Below, one piece after another: positions 23,524 to 31,644 of a stretch of DNA of 64,000 nt. The DNA is taken from positions 1 to 64,000 of the forward strand of contig NZ_JACXXG010000001.1 in NCBI RefSeq assembly GCF_014764705.1. The letters run 5' to 3'. A model generated the notes under the pieces. The model was not told the DNA's origin. It saw only the letters and a list, made by a program, of their open reading frames with translations, and ran no database searches. The position numbers were made by a program, and so were the translations under genes. The DNA comes from Stutzerimonas kunmingensis. GTDB lineage: Bacteria > Pseudomonadota > Gammaproteobacteria > Pseudomonadales > Pseudomonadaceae. Numbering within the stretch: the stretch's first letter is position 1; each line of letters starts with the position of its first letter.

Positions 23524-24714
23524 ATGGCAGATCACTTTCTTCACGGGGTCGAGGTCGTTGAAATCGACAACGGCCCACGTCCCATTCGCACGGTCCGATC
23601 CTCCGTGATCGGGCTTGTCGGCACCGCACCGGATGCCGATGAGCACAGCTTTCCCCTGAACACGCCGGTGCTGATTGCCGGCTCTCGCCTGGAGGCGGCC
23701 AAGCTGGGCGCCACTGGGACCTTGCCGATGGCCATTGACGGCATCTTCGATCAGGCCGGTGCGCTGGTGGTCGTGATCCGGGTGGCCGAAGGGGCGACCG
23801 AGGCCGAGACACAGACCCACGTGCTCGGTGGCGTTGATGAGGCCGGTCAGTACCTTGGCCTGCAGGCGCTCTTGGCTGCCCAGTCGGTGGCCAAGGTCAC
23901 GCCACGCATCCTCATCGCACCGGGTTTTACGCACCAGCGCCCCATTGATCCCGATGACGACACCCGCCAACTGGCGAACCCGGTGGTGGCGGAACTGCTG
24001 GGCATTGCCGAACGCCTGCGCGCGGTGATCATCGCCGATGGCCCCAACACCACGGACGCTGCCGCCATCGACTACCGCGAGGACTGGGGCTCGCCGCGCA
24101 TCTACGTGGTCGATCCGCACGTCAAGGTGATGAAGAGCGGCGCAGTCGTGACCGAACCGGTGTCGGCGCGCGTCGCTGGCCTGATTGCCAAGATCGACAA
24201 CGACCGGGGTTTTTGGTGGTCGCCGTCGAACAACGTCATCAACGGCATCGTCGGCAGCCACCGTCCGGTGGACTTCGCGCTGGGCGATCCGAATGCCCGG
24301 GCCAACCTGCTCAACGAGAACGAGGTGGCCACCATCATTCAGGAGGATGGCTACCGCCTGTGGGGCAACCGCACCTGTTCTTCGGACCCCAAGTGGGCCT
24401 TCCTTTCGGTGCGGCGCACCGCCGACATGATCAACGAGTCGCTGCTCAGAGCACACCTCTGGGCGGTGGATCGCAACATCACCAAGACCTATGTCGAGGA
24501 AGTCACCGAAGGCGTCAACGCCTACCTGCGCCAACTCAAAGCCCAGGGCGCGATTCTCGGAGGCAAGTGCTGGGCCGATCCGGACCTCAATTCGCCCCAG
24601 TCCATCCAGGACGGGAAGATCTACTTCAACTTCGACTTCACCCCGCCGTACCCGGCTGAGCACATTATTTTCCGCTCGCACCTGGTCGATGACTATCTCG
24701 AGGAGATTCTGTAA
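23524..24714 (+). CDS. contractile tail sheath protein, gpFI-like
   Basis: The product is 396 residues and starts MADHFLHGVEVVEIDNGPRP. It carries sheath family segments VRSSVIGLVGTAPDADE, VRIAEGAT-like EGATEAETQ, WGSPRIYVVDPHV, GFWWSPSNNVINGIVG and NLLNENEVATIIQEDGYRLW (each visible). It forms the contractile outer sheath. Length equals the P2 gpFI class. GGAG lies upstream of the ATG, and the stop overlaps the tube gene start (TAATGG). Confidence 0.95.
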   Translation: MADHFLHGVEVVEIDNGPRPIRTVRSSVIGLVGTAPDADEHSFPLNTPVLIAGSRLEAAKLGATGTLPMAIDGIFDQAGALVVVIRVAEGATEAETQTHVLGGVDEAGQYLGLQALLAAQSVAKVTPRILIAPGFTHQRPIDPDDDTRQLANPVVAELLGIAERLRAVIIADGPNTTDAAAIDYREDWGSPRIYVVDPHVKVMKSGAVVTEPVSARVAGLIAKIDNDRGFWWSPSNNVINGIVGSHRPVDFALGDPNARANLLNENEVATIIQEDGYRLWGNRTCSSDPKWAFLSVRRTADMINESLLRAHLWAVDRNITKTYVEEVTEGVNAYLRQLKAQGAILGGKCWADPDLNSPQSIQDGKIYFNFDFTPPYPAEHIIFRSHLVDDYLEEIL

Positions 24715-25226
24715 TGGCCATCGAACTGCCCCGTGTGCTGAAAAACATGAATCTCTTTGTCGATGGTCGCGGCTACGCCGGGCGCATCGACGAGATCCAA
24801 CTGCCAAAACTCACCTTGAAGACCGAGGAGCATCGCGCCGGTGGCATGGATCTGCCGGTCGAGATCGATCTCGGTATGGAAAAGCTCGAAGCCGAGCTGA
24901 CCATCGCCGACCACGATCCGGAAGTCTTCAAGCTGTTTGGCCTGCTCGACAACGCTGCGACGCAAATCACCATCCGGGGCGCCATCCAGGCGCAGGGGGC
25001 AGAAGCCAAGCCCGTCATCGTCAATCTGCGCGGTGGCTGGAAAGAGCTCGACGCCGGCACCTGGAAGCCGGGCGACAAAAGCACCCTCAAGGTCTCGGTG
25101 GCCGCCAGCTACTACAAGCTGACCATTGATGACGAAGAGTTGATCGAGATCGATGCCATCAACCTGGTCCGAAAGGTCGGCGGTACCGATCAGATGGAAG
25201 CCATTCGTGCGGCGATTGGTTTGTGA
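24714..25226 (+). CDS. tail tube protein, gpFII-like (P2 type)
   Basis: This 170-residue protein (MAIELPRVLKNMNLFVDGRG, YAGRIDEIQLPKLTLKTEEH, AGGMDLPVEIDLGMEKLEAE) matches the P2 gpFII tail tube family that stacks into the inner tube. Its size and its position straight after the sheath gene are standard. The start overlaps the sheath stop by one base, so synthesis is coupled. Confidence 0.95.
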   Translation: MAIELPRVLKNMNLFVDGRGYAGRIDEIQLPKLTLKTEEHRAGGMDLPVEIDLGMEKLEAELTIADHDPEVFKLFGLLDNAATQITIRGAIQAQGAEAKPVIVNLRGGWKELDAGTWKPGDKSTLKVSVAASYYKLTIDDEELIEIDAINLVRKVGGTDQMEAIRAAIGL

Positions 25227-25248
25227 TGAACGATAAGGAGAACATCGA

Positions 25249-25497
25249 ATGAGCACTGCCGAACGCATCAAACTCAACTTTCCCATCGAGCACGACGGCG
25301 TCCCCATTGCCGATATTGCCCTGCGCCGTCCCACCGTGGGCGACCACCTGGCGGCGCAGAAGTCGGCCGGCACCGACGCTGAACGCGAAATCCGGCTGAT
25401 CGCCAACCTGGCTGAACTGCCACCCGCCGCGATCCATCAGCTCGATATGAAGGACTACGCCCAACTGCAGAAGGTGCTGGGCGGTTTTTTGCAGTGA
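25249..25497 (+). CDS. tail assembly protein E (chaperone)
   Basis: This 82-residue protein (MSTAERIKLNFPIEHDGVPI, ALRRPTVGDHLAAQKSAG) matches the P2 gpE family of tail assembly chaperones, which bind the tape measure protein before tube polymerisation. AAGGAG precedes the start. Its last codons contain the T-TTT-TTG slippery sequence, allowing a -1 shift into the following E' frame. Confidence 0.9.
   Translation: MSTAERIKLNFPIEHDGVPIADIALRRPTVGDHLAAQKSAGTDAEREIRLIANLAELPPAAIHQLDMKDYAQLQKVLGGFLQ
25485..25491 (+). promoter_or_regulatory. -1 programmed frameshift site (T6G)
   Basis: T TTT TTG is read in the E frame as GGT TTT TTG CAG TGA. After a -1 slip, translation continues GCA GTG AAT CCG into the E' frame, which stays open to 25640. 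The same heptamer type is known to produce E+E' in phage P2. Confidence 0.8.
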
Positions 25498-25640
25498 ATC
25501 CGGGTGAGCTTTCCGCCCTCGTGGTGGAGCTCGCCCTTTACACCCACTGGCCTCGATCCGAGTTGCTTGCACTGGAGGTGAGCGAGTTGGTCGAGGCATT
25601 GTCATTGGCGCGGCGCTTGTCGGCCACGCCGTCTTCCTGA
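25494..25640 (+). CDS. E' frame, C-terminal extension of tail chaperone E
   Basis: This short frame (VNPGELSALVVELALYTHWP, then RSELLALEVSELVEALSLAR) lies in -1 relative to E and overlaps its stop. The LYTHWP...EVSELVEAL pattern parallels the P2 E' domain. Frameshifting at 25485-25491 would join 81 residues of E to 49 further residues, giving a protein of 130. Independent initiation at the GTG 25494 is possible but has no clear ribosome site. Confidence 0.8.
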   Translation: MNPGELSALVVELALYTHWPRSELLALEVSELVEALSLARRLSATPSS

Positions 25641-25648
25641 GGTACGTC

Positions 25649-28453
25649 ATGGCCACAGCGCATCCCGTTCAGATCAGCATCGGTGCCACGCTGGCGGCCT
25701 CGCTCGGCTCGGCGGTGCGCGGTGCCCAGGCGCAGTTGAACCAGTTGGGCTCCACAATGGCCGAACTGGGTAACAAGCAGTCCGGTATCAAGCAGCTGGA
25801 GACCTTGCGCACCCAGGCCAAGGATGCGGCGCTGGCCATGCGTGCTGCCCAGCAGAAAGTCTATGGCCTGGAAGCGAACATTGCTGGCCAGGATGGTGGT
25901 GCCACAACCAAGCAGGCCCGCGAACTCGAGCGTGCCCGCGCAGCAGCGGCTCGGGCTGAGCATGCCTACCGTCGCCAGCGCTCGGCCGTTGATGAACTGA
26001 GCACATCTTTGGAGCGTGCCGGCGTGAACACCCGGGCGATGGGTGCGGAGTCCACTAGGCTCGGCAGCCAGCTCGAAACCCTGCGCGCCCGCACCGAAGC
26101 CCTGACCCGTGCCCAGCAAGCGCAGGCCAGGAATCTGGAGAACCGTAGCGCCTACCGCGCCCAGATGATGGATGCGGTCGCCTTGGGTGGCGCGCTCTAT
26201 GGCCTGGTGCAACCGGCGGTCCAGTTTGAGTCGGTGATGGCCGACGTCAAGAAGGTGGTCAACTTCGACACGCCGGAGCAGTTCGGGCAGATGAGCAAAG
26301 ATGTGCTCTTGCTGTCGACGCGCATTCCGATGGCTGCTGACGGCATTGGGGCCATCGTCGCCGCCGCCGGTCAGGCCGGTATCGCCCGCGAGGAGTTGCT
26401 GCGCTTTGCCGAGGACGCCGCCAAGATGGGCGTGGCCTTCGACTTGTCAGGTCAGCAGGCTGGTGCCGCGATGACCGGCCTGCGCTCGATCTTCGGGCTG
26501 ACCCAGGACGAGGTGGTCAATCTCGGCAACGCCATCAACCACTTGTCCAACAACATGGATGCCAAAGCGTCCGATCTGTTGAACATCGCCAACCGGGCGG
26601 GCTCGACGGCGAAGCTGTTTGGTCTATCCGGCGCGCAGCTGAACGCTCTGGGGGCTACCTTCCTGGCGCTCAAGACGCCCCCGGAGGTGGCGGCTACCGG
26701 CATCAATGCCTTGCTGATGAAGTTGGCCACCGCCGACAAGCAAAACGAGAAATTCCAGCAGGGGCTGCAGGACATCGGGTTGTCCGCTGAGGTCATGAAG
26801 AAGATGATCCAGCGCGATGCCCAAGGGGCGCTGACGACTTTCCTACGGCAGGTAAAAAACGCCCCCGACCTGATGGGTACGCTGTCGGACCTCTTCGGTA
26901 TGGAGTACGCCGACGACATCGCCAAGCTGGTGGGCTCGATGGAGACCTACGAGAAGGCGGTGGGCCTGGTGGCCGATCAGACCGCCTACGCCGGCTCGAT
27001 GCAGAAGGAGTACGAGGCGCGCTCGGCCACCACAGCCAACAATCTGCAGCTCTTGAGGAACCAGATGAGCCGCTTGGGCATCACGGTGGGCAATGCGCTG
27101 CTGCCGGCCTTGAACAACCTGGTGGGCGTGTTGATGACGCCCATCGACAGCCTAGCCAATCTGGCCGAACGGTTTCCTGTCGTCACCCAGGTGGTGGTCG
27201 GCACTGTCGGTGCCGTGCTGGCGCTGAAGGTGGCGACGATTGCGCTGGGTTACGCCTGGACCTTTGTGAAGGGGCCGATTCTGGGAGCGCAGGTGGCGTT
27301 TCAGTCGGCACGGGCGGGCTTGGCACTGCTGCAAGTGCAGGCTGCCACGACTGGGGCGAGCGCCGGCATTCTGTCGGTCGCCTGGAGCCGCATTCAGACC
27401 GGTGCCCTCGGTTTGATTGCACCGATCAAGTCGGCGGTACTGGCCTTCTGGTCGATGCTGCCGGCGATTGGTGCAACGACGGCCGCGCTGCTCGCCAACC
27501 CGATCACCTGGATCGTAGCGGGCATTGGCGTGGCGGTCGCTGGCCTCACGCTGGTGATCCGCAAATACTGGGACCCCATCGCCGTATACGTCGGCGGTGT
27601 GTTCGAGGGCATTCGTTCGGCCATGCAGCCGGCCATCACCAGTCTCTCCACAGCACTGGCACCGGTGGCGCCGATTGGGCAGGCGGTGGCTTCCGTGTTC
27701 GGTTTCATCGCCGATGGCGTGAGCCGGGTGGTGGGCTGGGTCGGGGCTTTGCTCGCGCCAGTGACACTCTCCACGGAGGAGTTCAACAGCCTGTCCGCCT
27801 CCGGCCAGTCTCTCGGGTCGGTGATCGGCAGTGTGTTGAGCACAGCTTTCACGGTGCTGACCTTGCCGATCCGCGCGGTGGGCACGCTGGTGAGGTGGGT
27901 GATTGAGGGTTTTACGGCCCTGGTGTCCTTCTCCCCATTGGCTCTCATCAGTGCGGCCTGGCAACCGGTGGCGGATTTCATGACCGGTCTCTGGTCCGGC
28001 ATCACCGCCACCGTCGGTCAAGCCATCGACTGGATCGCCGGCAAGATTGGCTGGGTGATGAATGCCGGCAAGCATGTCGGCGACTGGTTCGGTTCGCTCT
28101 TCGGTAGCGATAAGCCGGCGTCGCCCACTGCCACGGCTCCGGCTACTGCGCGTCCGGCAGCGGTCGGTGGCACTGCTGCGCTGGTCGCGCCACGCCCCTC
28201 CGTCGGTACCGCACCCGTTGGCATCGCGCCGATGTCGGCGGGCAGTCCGTCAGTGGCGAGTGCCAGACCGGTGACGATGCCGGCGCAACCTCTGGCTGCG
28301 CGTGGCAACACCAGTGTCTCGCTGTCCGCCCCGATCACGGTCAATGCTCCGCCCGGAATGGATGCGCGCGAGATTGCCGCACTCATCGAGTCGCGCCTGC
28401 GTGCGCTTGTGCGCGAGACCACCCGCAGTCCGGCGGCAGCGATGTACGACTGA
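25649..28453 (+). CDS. tail tape measure protein
   Basis: The product is 934 residues. Residues 20-160 form a coiled coil. The TP901-type tape measure core follows (FESVMADVKKVVNFDTPEQF, IVAAAGQAGIAREELLRFAE, NLGNAINHLSNNMDAKASDL, LFGLSGAQLNALGATFLALK). Several long hydrophobic segments lie between about residues 500 and 760, and the tail is Ala/Pro-rich. It sets tail length and is ejected with DNA. It follows E/E' directly, as expected for a chaperone-tape measure pair. Confidence 0.95.
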   Translation: MATAHPVQISIGATLAASLGSAVRGAQAQLNQLGSTMAELGNKQSGIKQLETLRTQAKDAALAMRAAQQKVYGLEANIAGQDGGATTKQARELERARAAAARAEHAYRRQRSAVDELSTSLERAGVNTRAMGAESTRLGSQLETLRARTEALTRAQQAQARNLENRSAYRAQMMDAVALGGALYGLVQPAVQFESVMADVKKVVNFDTPEQFGQMSKDVLLLSTRIPMAADGIGAIVAAAGQAGIAREELLRFAEDAAKMGVAFDLSGQQAGAAMTGLRSIFGLTQDEVVNLGNAINHLSNNMDAKASDLLNIANRAGSTAKLFGLSGAQLNALGATFLALKTPPEVAATGINALLMKLATADKQNEKFQQGLQDIGLSAEVMKKMIQRDAQGALTTFLRQVKNAPDLMGTLSDLFGMEYADDIAKLVGSMETYEKAVGLVADQTAYAGSMQKEYEARSATTANNLQLLRNQMSRLGITVGNALLPALNNLVGVLMTPIDSLANLAERFPVVTQVVVGTVGAVLALKVATIALGYAWTFVKGPILGAQVAFQSARAGLALLQVQAATTGASAGILSVAWSRIQTGALGLIAPIKSAVLAFWSMLPAIGATTAALLANPITWIVAGIGVAVAGLTLVIRKYWDPIAVYVGGVFEGIRSAMQPAITSLSTALAPVAPIGQAVASVFGFIADGVSRVVGWVGALLAPVTLSTEEFNSLSASGQSLGSVIGSVLSTAFTVLTLPIRAVGTLVRWVIEGFTALVSFSPLALISAAWQPVADFMTGLWSGITATVGQAIDWIAGKIGWVMNAGKHVGDWFGSLFGSDKPASPTATAPATARPAAVGGTAALVAPRPSVGTAPVGIAPMSAGSPSVASARPVTMPAQPLAARGNTSVSLSAPITVNAPPGMDAREIAALIESRLRALVRETTRSPAAAMYD

Positions 28454-28481
28454 TTTCCTCTTTTCTCTTTGGAGGTGTGCC

Positions 28482-28880
28482 ATGGCCGAACGGGTGATGT
28501 TGGGCCTGGGCGAGTTTCGTTTTGAAATCGCCACGCTCGCCTACCAGAAGTTTTCCCTCAACCAGTCCTGGCGCTGGCAGGAGCAGGCGCGGATTAACCG
28601 CGATCCGGCCCTGCAGTTCGTCGGGCGCAACGTCGGTGAGATCGAACTCGATGGGGTTGTCTACCCGAGCTTTAAGGGCGGCCTCGGCCAAGTCGAGGCG
28701 ATGCGTGCGCTGGCGGACGCCGGCAAACCGCTGCAGCTGGTCGATGGCCTGGGCCGCATCTGGGGTGCCTGGGTGATCACGGAGATCGGCGACACCCGCA
28801 CGGTGTTCGCCGATGACGGTCAGCCCAGGAAGCTGGAGTTCCGAATCAAGCTCAAGGCCTATGGGGAGGATCAGTCATGA
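28482..28880 (+). CDS. tail protein U (P2 gpU-like)
   Basis: This 132-residue protein (MAERVMLGLGEFRFEIATLA, FSLNQSWRWQEQARINRDPA, YPSFKGGLGQVEAMRALADA) matches the P2 gpU family of tail completion proteins. The start at 28482 follows GGAGGTG. It is coupled to gpX by a 4-nt overlap. Confidence 0.93.
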   Translation: MAERVMLGLGEFRFEIATLAYQKFSLNQSWRWQEQARINRDPALQFVGRNVGEIELDGVVYPSFKGGLGQVEAMRALADAGKPLQLVDGLGRIWGAWVITEIGDTRTVFADDGQPRKLEFRIKLKAYGEDQS

Positions 28881-29095
28881 CCCGACCGATCTTCAAACGG
28901 GTGATCACCCGTGATGGCGATGAGCTCGACGATCTGGTCTGGCGGCACTACGGACGCATTGATGTGCTTGCCGCCGTGCTCGAAGCCAATCCGCAGCTGG
29001 CCCAGTTGCCTCCTGTCCTTGTGGCTGGCCTGATGATTGAATTGCCCGATCTTCCGCTGCCGACTGAAGCGCCGGTGATCCGGCTGTGGTCGTAA
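28877..29095 (+). CDS. tail protein X (P2 gpX-like)
   Basis: This 72-residue protein (VITRDGDELDDLVWRHYGRI, VLEANPQLAQLPPVLVAGLM) carries the short LysM-like fold of the gpX family found in contractile tails, thought to help tail assembly at the baseplate. Length is typical. The end is 10 bp from the D gene, and AAGGAGG lies in that gap. Confidence 0.92.
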   Translation: MTRPIFKRVITRDGDELDDLVWRHYGRIDVLAAVLEANPQLAQLPPVLVAGLMIELPDLPLPTEAPVIRLWS

Positions 29096-29105
29096 GGAGG
29101 CAAGG

Positions 29106-30179
29106 ATGCAGCCCATCTTCCGCATCTACGCCGGCAGCCAAGAGATTACCGCCGCCATCCGCGACCGGTTGATCGAACTGGTCGTTACCGACGAGGCTGG
29201 CATCCAGTCCGATGAGCTGAAGCTGACCCTCGATGATCGCCGCCGTGAGGATGGCGCGATTGCCGAACTGCCGAGCATCGGCACGGTGCTGACCGTGTCA
29301 CTGGGCTATGCCGAAACCCGGCTGGTGTCCTTGGGGCGTTTCATCGTCGATGAGCTCGAAATTCGCTCGCCGCCCGCGACGCTGACCGTGTCGGCCAAAG
29401 CCGCCGATATGGTGGGGCCGTTTCGCAGTCCCAAGACCCGCTCCTGGGATGCGACGACGCTGGGCCAACTGGTCGAGACCATCGCTGCCGAGCACCGCTA
29501 TCAGGCCAAGATCGACCCGGAGCTGGGCGCCATCGCGATCCCGCATCTGGATCAGACCGCCGAGTCGGACATGGCTCTGCTCACGCGCCTGGCGGCCAAA
29601 CACGATGCCGTGGCCAAGCCCGTGGCGGGGTTTCTGGTACTGGCCAGGCAAGGCGCGATCAAGACCATCACCGGCCAGGTGATGCCGACGATCAAACTCA
29701 CAGCGAGTGATCTGGCGGAGTGGCGCTACCGGCACTCGGCGCGCAAACCTGGCGGCAGCGGCTCGACCAGCGATGGCGATACGCAAAAACCACCGACGAC
29801 AGCCACCGGCGGCACCAAGGCTTATTGGTGGGACTTCGAGAAAGGCGAGCGCCGGGAAGTGACCACTGGATCGCCGCCCTTCGAGGAAATCCGCTACGTC
29901 CACGCCACCGAAGCCGAGGCCAAGGCCGCAGCTGCCACGCGCAAGAACACCGGTGAACGTGGGCAGGGCGAACTTTCGTTCAGTCTGCCGGGCGATCCGC
30001 GACTCGCTGCTGAAGGAAGGCTCTCGCTCTCTCTGCGTCCAGGCATCCCGACCGACTGGCGCATCAAGCGCGTCGAGCATCGTCTGGGTGCTCAGGGCTA
30101 CACGACGCAGGTCGAGTGCGAGCGCTTCACTGCCTCACCAGCTCAGGTGACCGACGCCGCCACCGAACCCAACAAATAA
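29106..30179 (+). CDS. late control/baseplate hub protein D
   Basis: The product is 357 residues of the P2 gpD family (baseplate hub, related to T4 gp27 and VgrG). Segments seen: PIFRIYAGSQEITAAIRDRL, ELKLTLDDRRREDGAIAELP, FIVDELEIRSPPATLTVSAK and LGQLVETIAAEHRYQAKIDP. A Gly/Ser/Thr-rich linker near residue 215 precedes a second beta domain. It binds the spike protein. AAGGAGGCAAGG sits upstream of the start. Confidence 0.93.
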   Translation: MQPIFRIYAGSQEITAAIRDRLIELVVTDEAGIQSDELKLTLDDRRREDGAIAELPSIGTVLTVSLGYAETRLVSLGRFIVDELEIRSPPATLTVSAKAADMVGPFRSPKTRSWDATTLGQLVETIAAEHRYQAKIDPELGAIAIPHLDQTAESDMALLTRLAAKHDAVAKPVAGFLVLARQGAIKTITGQVMPTIKLTASDLAEWRYRHSARKPGGSGSTSDGDTQKPPTTATGGTKAYWWDFEKGERREVTTGSPPFEEIRYVHATEAEAKAAAATRKNTGERGQGELSFSLPGDPRLAAEGRLSLSLRPGIPTDWRIKRVEHRLGAQGYTTQVECERFTASPAQVTDAATEPNK

Positions 30180-30192
30180 GGAGACAAGCACT

Positions 30193-30513
30193 GTGACCCC
30201 TGACAAAGATCCTTCGACCTACGGCCTGATCACCTACCTGTGGGTGACGGGCCTGGCCGCCTGGGGTGGCCTGGTCAATTTCTATCGCAAGGTGAAGTTG
30301 GGCGAGACCCGTGCCTTCAACGTGGTCGAGCTCATCGGTGAGATCGCCACCTCGGCGTTCGCCGGGCTCATCACCTTCTGGCTGTGCGAGGCCGCGCAGT
30401 TCAATCCCCTGGTGACCGCAGCCTTGGTCGGTATCTCCGGCCACATGGGCAGCCAGGCTATCTACCAACTGGAGCGCTGGGCGCAGACGCGTCTGGGCAA
30501 GGAGCGGCCATGA
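30193..30513 (+). CDS. phage holin-like membrane protein
   Basis: This 106-residue protein has three hydrophobic segments, near residues 10-28 (YGLITYLWVTGLAAWGGLVN), 50-66 (IATSAFAGLITFWLC) and 72-88 (NPLVTAALVGISGHMG). It ends in a basic tail (WAQTRLGKERP). This resembles the P2-like LydA holin class that permits endolysin release. The GTG start has AAGGAG. The stop overlaps the endolysin start by 4 nt. Confidence 0.8.
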   Translation: MTPDKDPSTYGLITYLWVTGLAAWGGLVNFYRKVKLGETRAFNVVELIGEIATSAFAGLITFWLCEAAQFNPLVTAALVGISGHMGSQAIYQLERWAQTRLGKERP

Positions 30514-31028
30514 ACCCTATCGACACCATCCTCGATGACATCCTGCGCCGCGAGGGCGGCTACGTGAATCATCCGGCCGACCGGGGCGGGCCGACAAACT
30601 TCGGCATCACCGCGCAGACGCTGGGCAGCTGGCGCAAGCTCGGTCGCCCCGCCACCGCAACTGAAGTGCAGGCGCTGATGGAAGCGGAAGCCCGTGCCAT
30701 CTACCGCCAGCAGTACATCACCGGCCCCGGGTTCGAGGCCATCACGCATCCGGCACTGCTGCACTTGCTGGTTGATGCCGGTGTGCATTCCGGGCCGAAG
30801 CGGGCGGTGCAGTGGTTGCAGAGCTCGCTGGGCGTGACCGCTGATGGCGTCATCGGCCCCAAGACCCGCGCGGCACTCGCACAAGCTGACCAAGGTGTGC
30901 TCTACGGCAAGGTGCTGGGGCAGCGCCTGCGTCACCTCGGTCGGCTGATCACCAACGACCCCAAGCAGTCGGCGTTTGCCGCCGGCTGGATGAATCGGAT
31001 GGCTGAATTCGTGGAGGGCACGGCATGA
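30510..31028 (+). CDS. endolysin, GH108-type muramidase
   Basis: The product is 172 residues. It has the GH108 catalytic motif ILRREGGYVNHPADRGGPTN with the likely acid Glu at EGG. A C-terminal peptidoglycan-binding-like part follows (VDAGVHSGPKRAVQWLQSSL, TADGVIGPKTRAAL). It hydrolyses host peptidoglycan at lysis. There is no signal peptide, so the adjacent holins should release it. Confidence 0.93.
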   Translation: MNPIDTILDDILRREGGYVNHPADRGGPTNFGITAQTLGSWRKLGRPATATEVQALMEAEARAIYRQQYITGPGFEAITHPALLHLLVDAGVHSGPKRAVQWLQSSLGVTADGVIGPKTRAALAQADQGVLYGKVLGQRLRHLGRLITNDPKQSAFAAGWMNRMAEFVEGTA

Positions 31029-31453
31029 CCCCAATTCTCGCCACCTTGGCCCCGGGCCTGCTGGAAGCTGGCAGCCGACTCATCGACCGCCTGGTGCCCG
31101 ATCCTGCCGAGCGCGAAAAAGCCAAGCTCGCCTTACTGCAAGCCGAAGGGCAGCTGGCGCTGCAGGAGATGCAGACCAGCCTGTCGGCGATCCTGGCTGA
31201 GGCCAATTCGGCCGACCCCTGGACCAGCCGGGCACGGCCGACCTTCCTGTACGTGATCTACGGCGTGATCCTGCTGTGCGTGATGGGTGCCATCATCGGC
31301 ATCTGGTGGCCAACGCACGTCTTCCAGGCGGCGGAGAACTTGAACAAGCTGCTGGGCGCGGTGCCCGAGAGCCTGTGGTGGCTGTTCGGAGCTGGCTACC
31401 TGGGCTACACCGGCGCGCGCAGCTTCGACAAGTGGCGTGGGCCGGTTCGGTAG
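31025..31453 (+). CDS. 3TM-type holin
   Basis: This 142-residue protein starts MTPILATLAPGLLEAGSRLI, with an amphipathic helical first half and then two or three membrane segments (TFLYVIYGVILLCVMGAIIG, LWWLFGAGYLGYTGARS). It matches the 'holin of 3TMs' family. It overlaps the endolysin gene and ends the late operon just before a strong terminator. Two holin-like genes flanking one endolysin suggest a holin/antiholin pair. Confidence 0.88.
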   Translation: MTPILATLAPGLLEAGSRLIDRLVPDPAEREKAKLALLQAEGQLALQEMQTSLSAILAEANSADPWTSRARPTFLYVIYGVILLCVMGAIIGIWWPTHVFQAAENLNKLLGAVPESLWWLFGAGYLGYTGARSFDKWRGPVR

Positions 31454-31475
31454 CGCACGACAACCTGAAATGACG

Positions 31476-31523
31476 ATCCCCCGATCTCACTGCCTTTGCC
31501 GGCGGTGGGGTCGGGGGATTTTT
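31476..31523 (+). terminator. terminator at the end of the late operon
   Basis: ATCCCCCGA at 31476-31484 pairs with TCGGGGGAT at 31511-31519, followed by a T-run. It closes the phage late transcript after the second holin. Confidence 0.9.
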
Positions 31524-31552
31524 GCGTTTGGAGCTGGTGAAATCCATACAAC

Positions 31553-31640
31553 TCCGTGATTCACGTCCTTTGGTTCCGATATTTACGCCGATTGATTCCG
31601 TAATTTACGTTGTAGCGATCCGAGATTTACGATACCATGG
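31553..31640 (+). repeat. four operator-like repeats at exact 22-bp period
   Basis: TCCGTGATTCACG, TCCGATATTTACG, TCCGTAATTTACG and TCCGAGATTTACG start at 31553, 31575, 31597 and 31619. The period is exactly 22 bp, two helical turns. Copies 1 and 3 contain perfect 11-bp palindromes (CGTGATTCACG, CGTAATTTACG). The array ends 13 bp before the DUF4143 start codon and probably forms its operator. Confidence 0.85.
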
Positions 31641-31644
31641 ACGC

